Assembly (NCBI GenBank): GCA_011390805.1
Contig: JAABRT010000014.1
Location: forward strand, 1 to 63,782
Reading direction: 5' to 3'
Source: Gemmatimonas sp.
GTDB lineage: Bacteria > Gemmatimonadota > Gemmatimonadetes > Gemmatimonadales > Gemmatimonadaceae
DNA length: 63,782 nt
A model generated the notes under the pieces. That model saw only the letters and a program-made list of their open reading frames with translations, ran no database searches and was not told the origin of the DNA. Within the stretch, counting starts at the first letter, position 1; each line of letters opens with the position of its first letter. Below, one piece after another: positions 1-9,234 of this stretch. The position numbers and the translations under genes are program-made.

Positions 1-1490
1 GTATTCCGCGCAGCTACCGCATGATGCAGGGGTTCGGTGTGAACACGTTCCGCTTCGTGAACGCAGAGGGCGTGTCGCACTTTGTGAAGTTTCACTGGAC
101 TCCCATGCTGGGCACTCATTCACTCGTGTGGGACGAGGCCATGAAGCTTGGCGGCGCCGATCCCGATTTCCACCGGCGAGACTTGTGGGAGGCGATCGAG
201 CGTGGCGAGTACCCCGAGTGGGAGCTGGGCGTGCAGCTGATCACGGAGGAGCAGGCCGAGCAGTTCAGCTTTGATATTCTGGATGCAACGAAGATCGTAC
301 CGGAGGAGCTGGTGCCGGTGCGGCCGATCGGGAAAATGACGTTGAATCGCAATCCCGACAACTTTTTCGCTGAAACGGAGCAAGCGGCTTTTTGCACCGC
401 GCACGTTGTGCCCGGCATTGATTTCAGCAACGATCCATTGCTGGCCGGGCGCATTCATTCATATGTGGATACGCAGATCTCACGATTGGGTGGGCCGAAC
501 TTTCATGAGATTCCGATTAACGCTCCGCTCGCGTCGGTACACAACAACCAACGTGATGGCATGCACCGTCAGGCGATCAACCGTGGACGCGTGGCGTATG
601 AGCCCAACTCACTGGGCGGAGGTTGCCCGTTTCAGGCGGGACAAACGGGTTTCATGTCATTTCCGGAACCGGTGCACGGTGACAAGCTGCGCGGGAAGCC
701 CGAGAAGTTTGCCGAGCATTACAATCAGGCGCGTCTGTTTTACGAGAGCCAAACGGCTGTAGAGCGTCGGCATATCGTAAACGCGTTTCGCTTTGAGTTG
801 TCGAAGGTCACAGTTCCGGCGATCCGCGAACGCATGGTCGCGAATCTGGTCAACGTGCACGAAGAGTTGGCCACGGGAGTGGCAAACGGTCTGGGCCTTA
901 CGCTCCCCGGAGCGGCCACACGCGCCAACACGACTGAAGTAGTGCCTGAAGTTATTCAGTCAAGTGAACTGTCACTGCGCGCACATCCGGGCAACGGAGG
1001 GATTCGCTCGCGTTGCATCGCGGTGCTGGCGGCGCATGGCGCCAACGGCGCGACGATTGGCCTGGTCCGGTCCATGCTGGACAAAGAAGGGGCAGTGTCC
1101 AAGCTGGTCAGTGTACGCCTTGGCGACATCGTTGCGTCAACGGGTGAGAAGCTCGGCGTTGATCAGACACTTGAGATGTCGCCGTCAGTGCTATTTGACG
1201 CGGTTGTGGTAGCAGATGGCCCCGAGTCGATTGACGCATTGCTGGTAGACGGGCGCACGCGCGAGTTCATGCGCGACGCGTATCGGCATGCAAAGACCAT
1301 CCTTGTACTGGGTGCCGGCGCTCAGCTGCTGGAGGCGTGCGGCCTGCCCACAACGCTGCCCAATGGAGAGGCTGATCCCGGCATCATTGCCGGTACGTCA
1401 GGGAAGCCGGAAAGTGCGATTGAGCAGTTCATTATCGCTGCGGGCAAGCACAAACATCCGGAGCGGGATACTGATCCGCCGTTGATTTAG
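1..1490 (+). CDS. katE: Large-subunit catalase (HPII type), 5' truncated by window edge
   Basis: The reading frame is open from base 3 and runs into the window, so the N-terminal part lies upstream. It degrades hydrogen peroxide to water and oxygen using heme. The heme-ligand segment [18 protein letters not shown] is clear, with the proximal Tyr at codon 462-464, followed by HEIPIN. After the catalase core (ending about base 900) about 180 residues form the DJ-1/PfpI-like C-terminal domain that marks large-subunit catalases such as E. coli HPII. One oddity: the residue aligned with HPII His392, which crosslinks to the heme Tyr, is Cys here (codon 393-395). The family call is secure; the missing distal His region cannot be judged. 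Confidence 0.95.
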   Translation, partial: IPRSYRMMQGFGVNTFRFVNAEGVSHFVKFHWTPMLGTHSLVWDEAMKLGGADPDFHRRDLWEAIERGEYPEWELGVQLITEEQAEQFSFDILDATKIVPEELVPVRPIGKMTLNRNPDNFFAETEQAAFCTAHVVPGIDFSNDPLLAGRIHSYVDTQISRLGGPNFHEIPINAPLASVHNNQRDGMHRQAINRGRVAYEPNSLGGGCPFQAGQTGFMSFPEPVHGDKLRGKPEKFAEHYNQARLFYESQTAVERRHIVNAFRFELSKVTVPAIRERMVANLVNVHEELATGVANGLGLTLPGAATRANTTEVVPEVIQSSELSLRAHPGNGGIRSRCIAVLAAHGANGATIGLVRSMLDKEGAVSKLVSVRLGDIVASTGEKLGVDQTLEMSPSVLFDAVVVADGPESIDALLVDGRTREFMRDAYRHAKTILVLGAGAQLLEACGLPTTLPNGEADPGIIAGTSGKPESAIEQFIIAAGKHKHPERDTDPPLI

Positions 1491-1524
1491 GCTCTACCAG
1501 CCGCAGCTGCGCAAGCGAGAGAGG

Positions 1525-1962
1525 TCAGTCTTGCACAGCGTGCGGCGTTGGTGCGTCAAAGAGCGCGACGATGTGCGCTCTTTGCAACACCTGCGACTGC
1601 CATCGGAGCAGGAAAGCGAACGGAATCATAGCGAGCGAGATCCATGTTGGAGGCACCTCTCGCACGTAGACTCCCACAACTGACAGCCGCGCCGGGCCGC
1701 TGGCGAATAGGCCGACAACGAACGCAATGGCGCAAAGAAGCATGGATATCCAGAGCGCAAGAAGCGCGATTCTGCGCCACCTGTCGCTGTAACGCATCAA
1801 CCCGAAGTACACCGGGAACCCGAGCAGGCCCAAGTTGATGTTGATCGAGTTGCGCACGAAGAGCTGGAACACTACCACGTACGCGGCGTGCAACCCGACA
1901 AGCAGGAACAACATGGCTACAATGCGAAGCGATCTTGGCATGATATCGTCTGAAAACCGCAC
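1525..1962 (-). CDS. Small multi-pass membrane protein, unknown function
   Basis: A 145-residue protein with about four hydrophobic segments separated by short basic loops (a DRWRR loop follows the second). It begins with GTG directly after the TAA of the upstream gene, or with ATG at 1941, which gives MPRSLRIVAML and a more ordinary start. It follows the DUF3592 gene with no gap, so the two are probably one transcript, convergent with the catalase gene. I recognise no family motif. Confidence 0.6.
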   Translation of the reverse strand: MRFSDDIMPRSLRIVAMLFLLVGLHAAYVVVFQLFVRNSININLGLLGFPVYFGLMRYSDRWRRIALLALWISMLLCAIAFVVGLFASGPARLSVVGVYVREVPPTWISLAMIPFAFLLRWQSQVLQRAHIVALFDAPTPHAVQD

Positions 1963-2418
1963 TTAAGTGAGCGAGCGCGAGAAGCCCAGCGCTGCCACCG
2001 CACCTCCCACAATCACGGCTATCGCCCCCAGCACAAGTTCGCTGTACGGCTTGTCTCGCTTCAGCCCCGGGAGCAACACTGATTCGGCTGGATTCTTCGG
2101 GTTGTAATAGACGGTGATCTCATTGCCCGCTGTATGTCGTTCAGCAAAGGCCACGGTCTCCGGATATACGAGTGTGTAGTTCGCAGGCGACGCACCGGTA
2201 TAACTGGCGCTCTCAACGTCGTACGAATACTTCACGGCCAGCTTCTCGGCCTCCTGCATCTTTCCGTCAATCAGCCGTGGTCCCCAGAGCCGGACTTCGC
2301 TGAGAAGACCTTGGACAGTTGGCCACTTCGCACTCGCTGCAGCCCTTTTGAAGTTGGATACGGCGTGCAGCAGCATGTAGAGGCCGAATACGGCAAATGC
2401 AATGCCGACGATAGTCAA
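1963..2418 (-). CDS. DUF3592 family membrane protein
   Basis: A 151-residue protein with one N-terminal hydrophobic segment (about residues 2-20) and one C-terminal segment (about 128-146) flanking a soluble domain. The domain has the DUF3592 layout: WPTVQG near the start, a Y-rich strand (VKYSYDVESASYTG), and VYYNPKNPAESVL before the second membrane segment. The function of the family is unknown. It lies first of two adjacent minus-strand genes and its TAA abuts the next start codon, which suggests translational coupling. Confidence 0.75.
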   Translation of the reverse strand: MTIVGIAFAVFGLYMLLHAVSNFKRAAASAKWPTVQGLLSEVRLWGPRLIDGKMQEAEKLAVKYSYDVESASYTGASPANYTLVYPETVAFAERHTAGNEITVYYNPKNPAESVLLPGLKRDKPYSELVLGAIAVIVGGAVAALGFSRSLT

Positions 2419-2685
2419 AAGAGCTGCTCCTTACTCACGGGCAAGTGCAACAACAATGCAGCGATCGGATACTGCGCGCGAACTCATCGGGCCAATGTAG
2501 CGCCTTCCCACGAACACTGCTGTGGTGCAAAACTCGTGGCTGGCGGAAGCGCACGTCTTCCCACGCCCGGCTACCGCCGCGTGCCGATGCCGTTTGCTGC
2601 CGTACGATACGCACGCTATGATATTGCGCAGTGGGCCACAGTGTAGCTGGGTGCAGTTTGGCAGCGCTCTCCAATCCCTCCTCCG

Positions 2686-3843
2686 ATGACCGACTCCCGA
2701 CGGGACTTTCTCCGCACAGGCGCGATGCTTGGCGCAGGGCTCGCTCTGCGCCCGACGCTTGGTGGCGCGATGCAGGCACCCCAAACCGACGCGGCGCGCG
2801 ATACCACACCACATTCGGGCTCTGCAAAGAAGCTGTTGATACTCGGTGGCACCGGATTCATCGGGCCCAACACTGTGAAATACGCGCTGGCGCGTGGCCA
2901 CGAAGTCACCATTCTCACACGCGGTCGAAGCGCGACACAGGTGGACGGAGTGGAGCACATTATCGCCGATCGGGAAGCCGAGCTGCCGATGTTGTCCAGC
3001 CGCAAGTGGGACGCCGTGCTCGACAACAATGCGCGCGACTATCGCTGGGTACAGCGCAGCACGAAAGCGTTGCGGGACTCCACCGATCACTACCTGTTCG
3101 TCTCCTCCATCTCGGCGTATCGCACACCGTCTATGAGCTACGCGTCAGCGGGCGATGTACGCATGCAACCGGTGTCCGAAGACTACGACCGCTTCACACC
3201 GCCGGCCAACTGGAAGGATGGTGATGACGCGCCGTACGGACTCACCAAGGCGTTGTCGGAGAACATTGTGCACGAAGTATTTCCCGGCCGTGCCACCGTG
3301 ATACGTCCCGGACTTATCGTCGGCCCAACCGATCCCACCGATCGCTGGACCTACTGGCCGGTGCGTGTGGATGAAGGCGGTGAAGTGCTCGCGCCGGGCA
3401 ACCCGATGCATTCATCGCAGGTTATCGACCAGCGCGATCTCACCGAATGGATTGTGCGACTCGCCGAGTCCGGCACCAAGGGCGACTTCAATGCAACGGG
3501 ACCGGCCACGCGAATGACCTTTGCGGAGATGTTGGCGGGCTGTCGTGCCGTGACATCATCTGCGGTGAGCTTCACCTGGGTGTCTGAACAGTTTCTGTCT
3601 GAGCAGCAAGTTGCAATCTGGAGTACGCTTCCCGCGTGGGCTCCCGGCGATCCGCTCATGTACGTTGACGTTTCAAAAGCAGTGGCCGCGGGATTGACGT
3701 ACCGTCCGCTGGCTGACACGGCGCGCGATACGGTAGAGTGGGACAAGTCGCGCCCCGCCGCTGAGCGTGCCAAGCGGGCGGCTGGTTTGCCACGTGAGCG
3801 TGAGAAGGAGTTGCTGGCGCTGTGGCATAAGCAGCAAGACTGA
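2686..3843 (+). CDS. Tat-exported NAD-dependent epimerase/dehydratase-like protein
   Basis: A 385-residue protein with a twin-arginine signal (SRRDFLRTG at residues 4-12, then a hydrophobic AMLGAGLAL stretch), so it is predicted to be exported folded with its cofactor. After the signal, LLILGGTGFIGPNTVK is an extended-SDR dinucleotide-binding motif, and the rest follows the epimerase fold, with YGLTKALSE providing the Tyr-x3-Lys pair. The substrate is not deducible; sugar-nucleotide epimerase, isoflavone-reductase-like and oxidoreductase roles are all possible. It is monocistronic, followed by about 100 bp before the tonB-like gene. Confidence 0.8.
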   Translation: MTDSRRDFLRTGAMLGAGLALRPTLGGAMQAPQTDAARDTTPHSGSAKKLLILGGTGFIGPNTVKYALARGHEVTILTRGRSATQVDGVEHIIADREAELPMLSSRKWDAVLDNNARDYRWVQRSTKALRDSTDHYLFVSSISAYRTPSMSYASAGDVRMQPVSEDYDRFTPPANWKDGDDAPYGLTKALSENIVHEVFPGRATVIRPGLIVGPTDPTDRWTYWPVRVDEGGEVLAPGNPMHSSQVIDQRDLTEWIVRLAESGTKGDFNATGPATRMTFAEMLAGCRAVTSSAVSFTWVSEQFLSEQQVAIWSTLPAWAPGDPLMYVDVSKAVAAGLTYRPLADTARDTVEWDKSRPAAERAKRAAGLPREREKELLALWHKQQD

Positions 3844-3946
3844 AGCAGCGGCAGCTTCGGTAGTCCCGCAACAAAGTATGTGTCGCGATCGTCACGTTCG
3901 TGCCACATGCATTGTTGGCGGGTAAGGGAAGGCGCACCTTTCCTGA

Positions 3947-4729
3947 ATGCTCAGCGACCTTTTTGATTCCGCACCAGCGCGCGGTTCGTTGCGGCACGTG
4001 ACAACATGGGGAACTGCGACTTCGCTGGTGCACGCCGCGATGCTGGCGGTACTGCTGGGCGCCAGTACGACAGTGCGTGAGCCCCCTCAAGAGCCGGCTC
4101 CCGAGGTGAACTACCTCGAGCTCGAAGAGGTGGAGGAGACACCTGAAGAAGAACCGCCGCAGCCCGCCTTCGTGCCAGAACCTCCCCCTGAGTCGCCCGA
4201 GGAACCACTGCCGGCTGGATTTCAGGAACTGGTTGTTCCGCCTGATCTGATAGGCATTACTGAGGAAATCTCCGTCGATTCCGTTCGGGCGATGGACTTC
4301 TCGGGTCGTGGTGTGCTGGGCGGTGTAGGTGACGGTGTGGTCGGCGCCGGACCCGTTGCAAAAACGGCAAGCGAGCTCCTGCCGGTTGAGGCTGAACTTC
4401 CCAGCGTCATTGATTCGCGCTTTGCGAGCGAGCCACCAGTATTGCTTGACGTTGAGCGGGTCTCGAAACGGCTCGTTGATCTGTATCCTCGGCTCCTTCG
4501 CGAAACAAACACGATTGGAACTGTGATGGCAGAGTTTGTCGTGCTCGAAGACGGGCACGTAGATCCCGAATCCATTCGCATCATTGAGTCTGACCATCCG
4601 CTTTTTTCGGCGGCTACTCGCCGGGCTGTCGCGACGCTGCGATTCAAGCCTGGACGCATGGAATGGAAGGGAAGCATGCAGGCTATCCGGGTTCGCACCC
4701 GTATGCCATTTAATTGGTCAACGAATTGA
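3947..4729 (+). CDS. tonB: TonB-like energy transducer
   Basis: A 260-residue protein with the TonB layout: short cytoplasmic N-terminus, one membrane helix (about residues 24-44), a Pro/Glu-rich periplasmic linker (about 48-95, with repeated PEP and EE runs), then a C-terminal TonB domain (about 170-260) with LYPRLLRETNTIGTVMAEFVV and a final ATLRFKPGRM strand. It transmits proton-motive force from ExbB/ExbD to outer-membrane receptors. It is first in a tight operon with exbB and two exbD genes. It could serve the receptor encoded at 12605-14887. Confidence 0.88.
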   Translation: MLSDLFDSAPARGSLRHVTTWGTATSLVHAAMLAVLLGASTTVREPPQEPAPEVNYLELEEVEETPEEEPPQPAFVPEPPPESPEEPLPAGFQELVVPPDLIGITEEISVDSVRAMDFSGRGVLGGVGDGVVGAGPVAKTASELLPVEAELPSVIDSRFASEPPVLLDVERVSKRLVDLYPRLLRETNTIGTVMAEFVVLEDGHVDPESIRIIESDHPLFSAATRRAVATLRFKPGRMEWKGSMQAIRVRTRMPFNWSTN

Positions 4730-4737
4730 GGTGAGTT

Positions 4738-5436
4738 GTGGGCAACGAATGGTTGCAAGCGCTGCAGAACTCGGGAGTGGTTGCTACAGGAATTACGATC
4801 GTACACGTGATCATGAGCATCGTGGTGTTCACCATCGCTGCCATCAAATGGCGTGAACTCCGCGCACGCGCACAGGCCACGCGCGAGTTCGCCGATGGCT
4901 TTCGTGAAGCATTACAGCGCAACGCCTTCGACGACGCCGTACAGCATGCCCAGGCCCACGACCACTCTCAGGTAGCGCGTGTGCTCGGTGCGGGCATGCG
5001 CGCTGCGGCGCCTTTCCTTTCCGATCCGGCGCGCGCTGAATACGCGGCATCGGTGGCCGAAGTGGCGGCCGAGCGTGAGCAGACGCGACTCTCGTCCATG
5101 CTGCGCCGTGGCCTCGGCCCATTGGCAACGATCGGTGCCACGGCCACACTGCTTGGCCTGCTTGGTACGGTGGTTGGCATCATGAATGCGTTCACCGCCA
5201 TGGCACGCTCAGGGGGCGGCTCGATTGATACCATTGCGGCTGGCATTGGCGAGGCCTTGCTTACCACGGCTATCGGTCTGCTCGTAGCCATACCCGCGGT
5301 GTGGTTGTACACGTGGTTGAATGGTCGTCTCGACCGGTTGTTTTCCGAGCTGGATTTCGCGTTACAGGAGCTGGTGGAATGGATTCTGGTACATGGGCAG
5401 CCGGAAGTTGAACGCCGGGATCTGGCTGCAGCATGA
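4738..5436 (+). CDS. exbB: MotA/TolQ/ExbB proton channel subunit
   Basis: A 232-residue protein with three membrane segments (about residues 10-36, 119-148 and 167-195). The last two contain the conserved small-residue and Thr pattern of the ExbB/TolQ channel (TLLGLLGTVVGIMNAF; ALLTTAIGLLVAIPA). The start is GTG eight bases after the tonB-like stop. The stop overlaps the exbD start by four bases (ATGA), so translation is probably coupled. It forms the proton-driven motor with ExbD. Confidence 0.93.
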   Translation: MGNEWLQALQNSGVVATGITIVHVIMSIVVFTIAAIKWRELRARAQATREFADGFREALQRNAFDDAVQHAQAHDHSQVARVLGAGMRAAAPFLSDPARAEYAASVAEVAAEREQTRLSSMLRRGLGPLATIGATATLLGLLGTVVGIMNAFTAMARSGGGSIDTIAAGIGEALLTTAIGLLVAIPAVWLYTWLNGRLDRLFSELDFALQELVEWILVHGQPEVERRDLAAA

Positions 5437-5969
5437 GGAGGTCACGGCGCAAGCGTGATCACAGCGGAGTTCCTCGGCCACGTGGAGTGAGTCCTGACGC
5501 CGCTCCGGAAATCAGCATCACTCCCATGATCGATGTGATGATGTCGCTGCTCATCATTTTCATGGTGGTCACTCCAGTGCTAACCGCGTACGGTGCGGTA
5601 TTGCCGGACGCACTGAATCACACTCCCGAGCCGCACGACGATGCGGTACGCATTGGTGTGTCACGTGGGGGCACGTTGTTCATCGGCACCGACAGTGTTC
5701 CCCGGAATCAGTTCAGCGGCCGTTTGCGTGATCTGTACGAGCAGCGGCCCGGAGACCATCTCGCATATCTCTGGGCCGATCGCACTGTCGACTACGCAGT
5801 CGTGCTTGATGCCATCGAAGCTGCACGACAGGCGGGAGTACGCACCATTGGTGCCATCGTCAATCCGCCGGAGACGGGCGAGCAGGGCGCACCCGCGGCG
5901 ACGGGTGGTGCGTTGAGTGCAGAACCGGTCGATGGGTCGGTTGCGTCGTCGTCTTCACCCGGGGTGTAA
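5433..5969 (+). CDS. exbD: ExbD/TolR biopolymer transport protein (first copy)
   Basis: A 178-residue protein with a basic N-terminus, PEISITPMIDVMMSLLIIF containing the essential membrane Asp, and a periplasmic ExbD domain. Its C-terminal tail is longer than usual and rich in Ala, Gly, Ser and Pro (about residues 145-178). It overlaps exbB by four bases and lies six bases before a second exbD. Paired non-identical ExbD proteins are common where TonB systems are numerous; they may form mixed assemblies. Confidence 0.9.
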   Translation: MRRSRRKRDHSGVPRPRGVSPDAAPEISITPMIDVMMSLLIIFMVVTPVLTAYGAVLPDALNHTPEPHDDAVRIGVSRGGTLFIGTDSVPRNQFSGRLRDLYEQRPGDHLAYLWADRTVDYAVVLDAIEAARQAGVRTIGAIVNPPETGEQGAPAATGGALSAEPVDGSVASSSSPGV

Positions 5970-5975
5970 GCAATC

Positions 5976-6398
5976 ATGGCACGCCGGGTGCGACGTCGCC
6001 GTTCGCGAACCTTCGGTCTTGCGCCAGAGATCAGCATCACATCGATGATTGATGTGATGATGGCGTTGCTGATCATTTTTCTGGTCATTCAGCCGGCTAT
6101 GCGGAAAGGGTTGGATCTGCAGCTGCCATCAACCGATGCGCCGTCGCAACCGTCAGGCGAAGCGGTTGACCAGTTGGTACTTGAGGTTACTCCGGGGCCT
6201 CAGTACGCCTTGAACGCAGAGCCGATTGAGCGCGCCAAGCTTGGTGCGAGGTTGCGCGAGGTGTTTGACGGTCGGGTGCGACGCGTCCTGTTTGTGAAAG
6301 GCGCAGATGGCATTTCGTACGGCGACGTCATGGCCGCTGTTGATTCCGCACGAGGTGCTGGCGTAACGGTTGTGGGACTGGTGCCACGGAAACCGTAG
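5976..6398 (+). CDS. exbD: ExbD/TolR biopolymer transport protein (second copy)
   Basis: A 140-residue ExbD/TolR protein with an Arg-rich start (ARRVRRRRSRT), PEISITSMIDVMMALLIIF with the conserved Asp, and a compact periplasmic domain ending VVGLVPRKP. It is shorter than the preceding ExbD because it lacks the low-complexity tail. It is the last gene of the tonB-exbB-exbD-exbD operon. Confidence 0.9.
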   Translation: MARRVRRRRSRTFGLAPEISITSMIDVMMALLIIFLVIQPAMRKGLDLQLPSTDAPSQPSGEAVDQLVLEVTPGPQYALNAEPIERAKLGARLREVFDGRVRRVLFVKGADGISYGDVMAAVDSARGAGVTVVGLVPRKP

Positions 6399-6705
6399 CC
6401 CGGCCAGCCGGTCTTGCGCATTGATACGGTGGGTATCGCCTGCCCGGCAAAAGTGCGTGCGCCGTTCACGCGCGAATCATCTGGTGGAGTGAGTGTTGCG
6501 CTCTGTTGTGGCGAACTCCTGTAAACGCGCGTTCGCATGCGCTCGCGAAAGTGACAGATGCATTTTGCCCCTTCGGCCAATAGCTCGGACCCACGCTGCA
6601 AACGCAATCTGTAAAGGACACAGTTGCATCGGCTGATCTCGGCCTGATGCAGCTCTCCACCGCGTTTGTCCACGCGAATCCGGTTATTCCGGCGAGGAGT
6701 GTTCC
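6399..6705. other. 307-bp intergenic region without a recognisable gene
   Basis: I find no convincing coding frame. The one structure seen is an inverted repeat, TGCATC at 6625-6630 and GATGCA at 6646-6651, with a partly pairing GGC/GCC inside. A purine-rich GGCGAGGAG ribosome-binding site lies just before the ATG at 6706. The promoter for the SRPBCC gene probably lies here, but no clear -35/-10 pair is visible. Confidence 0.5.
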
Positions 6706-7284
6706 ATGGCTCATGACGTGCAGGACAGTGGTGGCGTACGCGTAGTAAGCACCGCTATCACCATTCACCGGCCACAACGCGAAGTGTACGCGCAATGGCG
6801 CAACTTCCCGGGGCTTCCACGCTTCCTTCAGTACGTGGAGTCCATCACCGAAGAAGGCGAGTGTTCCCATTGGATCGTTGACGCGCCCGGTGGCACGGTG
6901 GAATGGGATGCAGAAATCACGGCCGATGTACCCGGGCAAGTCATACGATGGAAGTCGGTTGGCGATGCCGATGTTGTGCAGCGCGGCGAGATCCGCTTTG
7001 AAAAAGCGCGCCAGGGTAGCGGGACCGAAGTGTACGTGACCATTGGCTATCGACCGCCGGCCGGCCTGCTCGGTGTCGGTGTTGCCAAGATGATGGGCAA
7101 GGGCCCGGGCAAACAGATCGATACTGATCTGCATCGCTTCAAACAGTTCATGGAGTATGGTGGCATCGCTACAATCCACGGACAGCCACGCGGTGCCGCC
7201 CAGCACGATGAGTGGCAGGAAGAACAGGAAGAAGACAAAGAACAGAAAGCCCGGGAAGCTCAGAAAGAAGGAGTACCAGCATGA
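6706..7284 (+). CDS. SRPBCC (START-like) cyclase/dehydrase family protein
   Basis: A 192-residue protein. Residues about 10-150 fit the polyketide-cyclase/dehydrase START-like fold: VSTAITIHRPQREVYAQW at the start, FPGLPRFLQYVESI, and VIRWKSVGDADVVQRGEIRF. Such proteins bind hydrophobic ligands; the ligand is unknown. The last 30 residues are a highly charged tail of Glu, Lys, Gln and Asp. Its stop codon overlaps the start of the alcohol dehydrogenase gene by four bases (ATGA at 7281-7284), so the two proteins probably act together. Confidence 0.85.
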   Translation: MAHDVQDSGGVRVVSTAITIHRPQREVYAQWRNFPGLPRFLQYVESITEEGECSHWIVDAPGGTVEWDAEITADVPGQVIRWKSVGDADVVQRGEIRFEKARQGSGTEVYVTIGYRPPAGLLGVGVAKMMGKGPGKQIDTDLHRFKQFMEYGGIATIHGQPRGAAQHDEWQEEQEEDKEQKAREAQKEGVPA

Positions 7285-8462
7285 AAGCCGTCTGCTTCTC
7301 AGGGCTTCGCGATATCAGTGTAGAAACGGTTCCGGATCCGGAAATCATTCTCCCAACCGATGCACTCGTGCGCGTTTCCAGTACAGCGATTTGTGGCAGT
7401 GATCTGCATCTGTACAACGGCTACAATCCCGCGATGAAGAAGGGCGACATTCTTGGCCACGAGTTCATGGGAGAAGTGGTTGACGTAGGATCGGAAGTCA
7501 AAACACTCAAAGTCGGCGACCGGGTAGTCGTACCGTTCAACATCGCCTGCGGGGCGTGTTACTTCTGCAAGCGGCTGGAGTTTTCTGCGTGCGAGTTGAG
7601 TAACCCGAACGCCATTGAAGCGGCCATGCTGCTTGGCTATCCCGCCGCCGCGTTGTTCGGCTATTCGCACATGTACGGCGGCTACGCGGGTGGACAGGCT
7701 GAATACGTGCGCGTGCCGTACGCGGACGTTGGTCCACTGGTTGTGCCGCGCGATGTGCCTGATGAACAACTGCTTTTCCTGAGTGACATTTTGCCGACCG
7801 GCTACATGGCAGCCGAAAACTGCAACATGCGTCCCGGCTCAACCGTCGCGGTGTGGGGGGCAGGTCCTGTGGGACTGATGGCTGCGTTAAGTGCGCAGCT
7901 GATGGGCGCCGAACAGGTGATTTGCATTGATGAAGTGCCGGAACGACTCGAGCTGGCCGCAACACGCTGCGGTGCACAGACCATCAACTTTCAGGACTGT
8001 GACGATGTGGTAGAAGAGATCAAAGCGCTCACCGGTGGTCGCGGTCCTGATGCCGTGATTGATGCCGTGGGTCTTGAAGCACACGGCACCGGCATCATGG
8101 AGTTGTACGATCGTACCAAACAGGCGCTGCGATTGCAGACCGACCGGCCCAATGCATTGCGTGAAGCCATTCAGGCCTGTCGTCCGGGTGGCACGGTATC
8201 AGTGCCGGGTGTCTATGCCGGCATCATTGACAAAATGCCGTTTGGCGTGGCGTTCGGGAAAGGACTTACATTCAAAATGGGACAGACGCATACGCACAAG
8301 TACATGCGCACCTTGCTTGACCACGTACTCAATGGCGACATCGATCCCAGCTTCATTATTTCACATCGCATTGGCCTGGATGGCGCTCCTGATGCCTACA
8401 AGGCCTTTAACGACAAACACGACAACTGCACGAAGGTCGTGATGTCGCCGTTTGCGGCGTGA
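7281..8462 (+). CDS. Zinc-dependent alcohol dehydrogenase (glutathione-independent formaldehyde dehydrogenase-like)
   Basis: A 393-residue medium-chain dehydrogenase. The catalytic-zinc motifs ICGSDLHLY and GHEFMGEVVDVG, the four-Cys structural-zinc lobe (CGACYFCKRLEFSACE) and the NAD-binding VAVWGAGPVGLMA motif are all present. The insertions around residues 95-130 and 255-290 match the FdhA-like branch. The chosen ATG at 7281 starts MKAVCFSG, the normal family beginning, and overlaps the SRPBCC stop; an in-frame ATG farther upstream would only add the charged tail region. The likely role is NAD-dependent oxidation of an aldehyde or alcohol; the substrate is unproven. Confidence 0.92.
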   Translation: MKAVCFSGLRDISVETVPDPEIILPTDALVRVSSTAICGSDLHLYNGYNPAMKKGDILGHEFMGEVVDVGSEVKTLKVGDRVVVPFNIACGACYFCKRLEFSACELSNPNAIEAAMLLGYPAAALFGYSHMYGGYAGGQAEYVRVPYADVGPLVVPRDVPDEQLLFLSDILPTGYMAAENCNMRPGSTVAVWGAGPVGLMAALSAQLMGAEQVICIDEVPERLELAATRCGAQTINFQDCDDVVEEIKALTGGRGPDAVIDAVGLEAHGTGIMELYDRTKQALRLQTDRPNALREAIQACRPGGTVSVPGVYAGIIDKMPFGVAFGKGLTFKMGQTHTHKYMRTLLDHVLNGDIDPSFIISHRIGLDGAPDAYKAFNDKHDNCTKVVMSPFAA

Positions 8463-8505
8463 CGCACTCACGCGGGTGAAACGCGCCGCGCGGCCACGCC
8501 GGCAG

Positions 8506-9048
8506 TTACGTCGGCGCAGCCTCTGACCCCACGGGAGTCTTGACACCATCAAGGCTCCCGTTGGTGTGTCCTCCACCCGTCTTCACCACACTGATCGAAC
8601 CGTCGGTCTCAAGCACGACAGCCTGAGCCTCGTTCATTGAGGCAAGGCCCGCCTGCCGGACCGCAGCACGCACCTCGTCTTCAGTCACGCGCGCCCTGCG
8701 CAGTGCCTGTTGCAGAAACCTGCCGCGATGCAGCAGCATCTGTGGTTCCCCGGTGACCATCCGGCGAATCCACTGCACACGGATGCTCGACCATGTGACG
8801 GCAAACTGCAATCCGATGAGCAACGCAAAAGCCGCTGCGCCGTCTACCAGCGTGACGTCTTTGGATAGCAAGACCGTGGCCAACGTCGAGCCCAGCGCGA
8901 CGGTCACCACGAAGTCGAACGCGTTCATTTTTGACAGCGTGCGCTTCCCGGAGATTCGCAAAAAGAGGATGAGCGTGATGTAGGCCAACGCACCGATCAC
9001 CAGAATGCGCAGCACGCTTACCCATCCGTCAAAAAGCAGCTGCTCCAT
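8506..9048 (-). CDS. DUF421/YetF-like membrane protein
   Basis: A 180-residue protein. Three membrane helices (about residues 10-80) include the family hallmark LRISGKRTLSKMNAFDFVVTVALGS, followed by a small cytoplasmic DUF421 domain (VQWIRRMVTGEPQMLLHRGRF and a VTEDEVRAAVRQAGL segment). The ATG at 9048 starts MEQLLFDGW, as in relatives; a longer upstream frame has no family similarity. The function in most bacteria is unknown. It is divergent from the plug-domain gene. Confidence 0.88.
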   Translation of the reverse strand: MEQLLFDGWVSVLRILVIGALAYITLILFLRISGKRTLSKMNAFDFVVTVALGSTLATVLLSKDVTLVDGAAAFALLIGLQFAVTWSSIRVQWIRRMVTGEPQMLLHRGRFLQQALRRARVTEDEVRAAVRQAGLASMNEAQAVVLETDGSISVVKTGGGHTNGSLDGVKTPVGSEAAPT

Positions 9049-9103
9049 TGCGCCCTCGTTGAGTGTGCCCGGAAAGTGCCAACCCGACTCTCCTACCCGT
9101 GAT

Positions 9104-9119
9104 GCGCACCGGAGTGCGC
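9104..9119. promoter_or_regulatory. Short perfect inverted repeat between divergent genes
   Basis: GCGCAC and GTGCGC (9104-9109, 9114-9119) are separated by four bases. They lie between the YetF-like gene on the minus strand and the plug-domain gene on the plus strand. This could be an operator or a leader hairpin; no function is assigned. Confidence 0.3.
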
Positions 9120-9234
9120 CCCTACGCGACGGGCAATTGACAAACACGGCGAAGCCTTCGACGTTTTGAGTGCCGGCGAGACACCCGAGCACGCTACACA
9201 GACGTTCCCTTTCACCCCCACCCTTGCGAACGTG

